In this document: positions 61,778 to 64,000 of the stretch, one piece after another
Position numbering within the stretch: position 1 is the stretch's first letter
How the letters are laid out: each line of letters begins with the position of its first letter
Source: Streptomyces sp. Go-475
Lineage (GTDB): Bacteria > Actinomycetota > Actinomycetes > Streptomycetales > Streptomycetaceae
Length of the DNA: 64,000 nucleotides
Assembly (NCBI RefSeq): GCF_003330845.1
Contig: NZ_CP026121.1
Coordinates: 1,054,001-1,118,000, forward strand
Direction of reading: 5' to 3'
Notes under the pieces: model-generated
Databases searched by the model: none
Seen by the model: the letters and a program-made list of their open reading frames with translations, nothing else
What the model was told of the DNA's origin: nothing
Program-made: the position numbers and the translations under genes

Positions 61778-62602
61778 ATGACGGAACACGCCGTGCGCCT
61801 GGGCACCGTCCAGGAAACGCTCCTGATCCCCCTGTACGGCCGGGCGGTGGAGAACCGCAAGCCGGAACCCGCCCTGCGCGACCCGAGGGCGGAGGAGATC
61901 GTCGCATCGATCGACTACGACTTCAGCCGCTTCGACGGTCAGCCCAGCCTCTTCGGCTCGGTCCTGCGCACGAGCCTGTTCGACCACTGGATCACGGACT
62001 TCCTCACCGCCCACCCCACCGGGACCGTGGTGGAGATCGGCACCGGGCTCAACACCCGCTTCGAACGCGTCGACAACGGCCGCGCCCGATGGTTCGACCT
62101 GGACCTGCCCGACGTCATCGACCTGCGGCGGACCTTCTTCAGCGACGCCCCGCGCAGGACGATGGTGGCCGGCTCGGTGACGGACGAGGCATGGGCCGAC
62201 GCGGTCTCCGGGACGGAGGGCCCGTACTTCTTCGCCGCGGAAGCCGTACTGCCCTACCTGGAGGAGGCGGAGGTCCGGGGTGTGGTCGACCTGGTCTCCG
62301 AGCGTTTCCCCGGCTCGCTGCTGGCCCTGGACACCAACGGCCCCTGGGTCGTCGACAACCAGGACCAGCACGACGTGCTCAGCAAGGTCGAAGCGCGCTT
62401 CCGGTGGGCCTGTGCCGATCCGGCCGAACTCAGCACGTGGCGGCCGGGGGCGCGGGTCCTCGCCTCGCACACGCTCGACGCGCTGCCGACGCGGATGTTC
62501 GAGGCGTTGCCGGGCACCTGCCGGCAGATGATCACCGACCTCGCCGGGCGGAACCTGCCGCACGTCAAGGCCTACCGGCTCACCCTCGTTCAGCTGCCGT
62601 GA
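61778..62602 (+). CDS. TcmP-like class I O-methyltransferase
   Basis: The 274-residue protein belongs to the leucine carboxyl methyltransferase/TcmP group (COG3315 type): 'TVVEIGTGLNTRFERVDNGRARWFDLDLPDVIDLRRTFF' holds SAM motif I and the DLP segment, and 'EGPYFFAAEAVLPYLEEAEVRGVV' is the later motif. Relatives O-methylate polyketide carboxyl groups, but no polyketide genes are nearby. The ATG at 61778 has GAGGAGG 8 bases upstream. Confidence 0.88.
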   Translation: MTEHAVRLGTVQETLLIPLYGRAVENRKPEPALRDPRAEEIVASIDYDFSRFDGQPSLFGSVLRTSLFDHWITDFLTAHPTGTVVEIGTGLNTRFERVDNGRARWFDLDLPDVIDLRRTFFSDAPRRTMVAGSVTDEAWADAVSGTEGPYFFAAEAVLPYLEEAEVRGVVDLVSERFPGSLLALDTNGPWVVDNQDQHDVLSKVEARFRWACADPAELSTWRPGARVLASHTLDALPTRMFEALPGTCRQMITDLAGRNLPHVKAYRLTLVQLP

Positions 62603-62617
62603 CCGGCGGGCGCCTGT

Positions 62618-62636
62618 CACGGGGCCGCGTCCCGTG
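62618..62636. terminator. Possible hairpin between methyltransferase and ABC gene
   Basis: CACGGG-N7-CCCGTG forms a 6-bp stem just after the methyltransferase stop (62602), with extra CCGGC/GCCGG pairing outside it. It has no T-tract. It lies between convergent genes. Confidence 0.4.
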
Positions 62637-62647
62637 GGCCGGCGGCG

Positions 62648-64000
62648 TCAAGGCGACGTGACGGCCAGGACGCGGTTGAGTGCGCTGTCGGGGCGGGCGG
62701 TGAGTTCGTCCCAGGTTCCTTCCTCGGCGATACGGCCGGCTTCGAGGACGGCGACGCGGTCGGCGCGGCGGATGGTGGCGGGGCGGTGGGCGATGACGAT
62801 CGTGGTGCGGTGTCCCTCGCCGAGCGCGGTGGCGAGTTGAGCGTCCGAGGCGTTGTCCAGGTGGGCGGTGGTCTCGTCGAGCACGAGGACCCTGGGCTCG
62901 GCCAGCAGGGCGCGGGCCAGGGCGACGCGGGCGCGCTGACCGCCGGAGAGGGTGGCGCCGCGCTCGCCGACGAGGGTGTCCAGGGGGGCGATCCGGTCGA
63001 CGCCGCACAACCGGGCTGTCGCGGCCAGCAGTCGCTCCTCCGCACCGGGTGCGCTGAGGAGCAGATTGTCGGCGAGGGTTCCGTGGAAGAGGGGGGTGTC
63101 CTGGCCGACCACGGCGACGGCGCCGCGGAGCTGGGCGTCGGTCAGGTCGCGCAGGTCGACGGGGTCCTCTCCGTCGGGCACCAGCTGGACGGCTCCCGCG
63201 GAGGGATCCCAGAAGCGGGCCAGCAGGTGTGCGCAGGTCGACTTGCCCGCCCCCGAGGCGCCGACCAGGGCGAGAGTCTGCCCCGCCGGAACCGTCAGAT
63301 CGACGCCGTCCAGCACGGGCCGGCCGCCGTAGCCGAAGCTCACCCGGTGCAGCCGGACGCCCAGGGGGCCCGCGGGAAGCGGGCGGCGTGAGGCGGGCGG
63401 CGGGGCGAGCGCGGGGGCTTTCAGGGCCGCGTCGACGCGGGCGGCCGCGGCGCGCAGACCCACGGCCTGGCTCAGTGCCCGGGCCGACTCGGCGACCGGG
63501 CCGAGCACCGACAGGGCCAGTGCCATCGCCGCCGGGGCCCATGCGCCGTGCAGCCGCCCGGAGGTCACGGACTGGGCCGCGGTGGCCACCACGCCGAGGA
63601 CCGCGAGGACGATGAGGGCGTCCCGGACAGCGGCGGCCATGGCTTCCCAGGTCGCCTCGGCCCGCTGGGCCTCGCCCACCGTCCGGCCCTGTTCGGCGAG
63701 ACGGGCGCGCCGCTCGGCGAGCCCTCCGAAGGCGAGCAGCTCGCGCAGCCCGTCGACGGTTTCCACGGTGTCCGCCGAGAGTTTCGCCGAGGACGCCCGG
63801 GTACGGGCTCCTCGCGCCGCACGTCCGCGCGCATCGGCGAAGGGCGCCGCGGCGAGCAGCGCGGCGACCGGCAGCATCGCCGTCAGCAGCCACGGCTCGA
63901 CCGTGGCCAGTGCCGTGACTCCTCCGGTGAACACCACGCCGGACGCGAGGAGTTGGGCCGTGGTGTGGGCGTAGAAGAACTCCAGGGCCTCGACATCGGC
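62648..64000 (-). CDS. ABC transporter fused membrane/ATPase protein (5' partial)
   Basis: The frame is open to the right edge, so the N-terminus is cut off. About 450 residues remain: part of an ABC_membrane domain (helices at roughly 20-45 and 115-170 of the visible part) followed by an ATPase with Walker A 'GASGAGKSTCAHLLARFWDPSAG', Q-loop 'GQDTPLFHGTLADNLLLSAPG', signature 'LSGGQRARVALARALL' and Walker B 'VLVLDETTAHLD'. It is a half-transporter of the MsbA/CydC type and would dimerise, with a partner perhaps upstream outside the window. Confidence 0.92.
   Translation of the reverse strand, partial: ADVEALEFFYAHTTAQLLASGVVFTGGVTALATVEPWLLTAMLPVAALLAAAPFADARGRAARGARTRASSAKLSADTVETVDGLRELLAFGGLAERRARLAEQGRTVGEAQRAEATWEAMAAAVRDALIVLAVLGVVATAAQSVTSGRLHGAWAPAAMALALSVLGPVAESARALSQAVGLRAAAARVDAALKAPALAPPPASRRPLPAGPLGVRLHRVSFGYGGRPVLDGVDLTVPAGQTLALVGASGAGKSTCAHLLARFWDPSAGAVQLVPDGEDPVDLRDLTDAQLRGAVAVVGQDTPLFHGTLADNLLLSAPGAEERLLAATARLCGVDRIAPLDTLVGERGATLSGGQRARVALARALLAEPRVLVLDETTAHLDNASDAQLATALGEGHRTTIVIAHRPATIRRADRVAVLEAGRIAEEGTWDELTARPDSALNRVLAVTSP

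Noticed and set aside
61778..62602. Part of a polyketide gene cluster because of the TcmP-like enzyme
   Set aside because: No polyketide synthase, cyclase or tailoring genes lie nearby, and the family is also found alone in streptomycetes.

Overview
The window is chromosomal DNA from a streptomycete. Evidence: very high GC with GC-rich third codon positions, GTG and TTG starts with AGGAGG-type ribosome binding sites, Tat-type leaders, SpoIIE-type phosphatases, an HTH/DUF397 developmental-type module, and an actinobacterial ydaO (c-di-AMP) riboswitch. The order urease cluster - biotin genes - purB resembles, from memory, the S. coelicolor core chromosome. I see no phage, IS element, CRISPR array, tRNA or rRNA gene. 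Both ends cut a gene: a SpoIIE/HATPase protein at the left and an ABC exporter at the right.

Layout. 1-6.2 kb: two tandem PP2C-type phosphatases, an RpiB-like isomerase, a PlsC-like acyltransferase behind a perfect palindrome, an epimerase-like protein and a secreted tripeptidyl aminopeptidase-like hydrolase. 6.3-10.9 kb: a complete urease operon, ureABCFGD (no ureE), on the minus strand. 11-16 kb: a TetR regulator facing a membrane protein across two near-identical operator-like repeats; an orphan Phd antitoxin; a ClpP paralogue without its catalytic serine; a c-di-AMP riboswitch ahead of an NlpC/P60 wall hydrolase. 16-17.8 kb: an HATPase / HTH / DUF397 trio. 17.8-22.4 kb: bioF divergent from bioBAD. 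22.4-30.2 kb: a class A beta-lactamase, a methyltransferase, an RHH/Fic-like toxin-antitoxin pair, a MacB-type ABC exporter and small enzymes and regulators.

30.2-45.2 kb holds several damaged genes. Around 31.81 kb a deletion appears to have removed the 5' ends of two divergent genes, an AtzG-like amidase partner and a metallo-beta-lactamase-fold hydrolase. A histidine kinase (40.2 kb) shows a +1 frameshift near its N-terminus. An ECF41/SigJ-type sigma factor (44.3 kb) has an amber codon just before its conserved NPDKL tail. Intact genes here include two CorC-like transporters, an SGNH hydrolase, purB, mug, an ABC transporter, a response regulator, and ROK and GntR regulators. 45-57.4 kb: mostly single enzymes and regulators, among them a MocR-type regulator, a PhoD behind a PHO-box-like direct repeat, an ACT-GNAT acetyltransferase, a trans-sulfuration enzyme divergent from an Lrp gene, a DUF885 peptidase, an SDR, an Imm21-like protein, and rhodanese/Lrp. 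57.4-64 kb: sbcDC, a TcmP-like O-methyltransferase and the partial ABC exporter.

Most transcription units are short and carry their own regulator, with several regulator-target pairs divergently arranged over visible inverted repeats. No large new multi-gene system is evident. The most unusual signals are the serine-less ClpP, the truncated sigma factor, the double 5' deletion, the kinase frameshift, the degenerate Fic-like toxin, and operators that overlap start codons.
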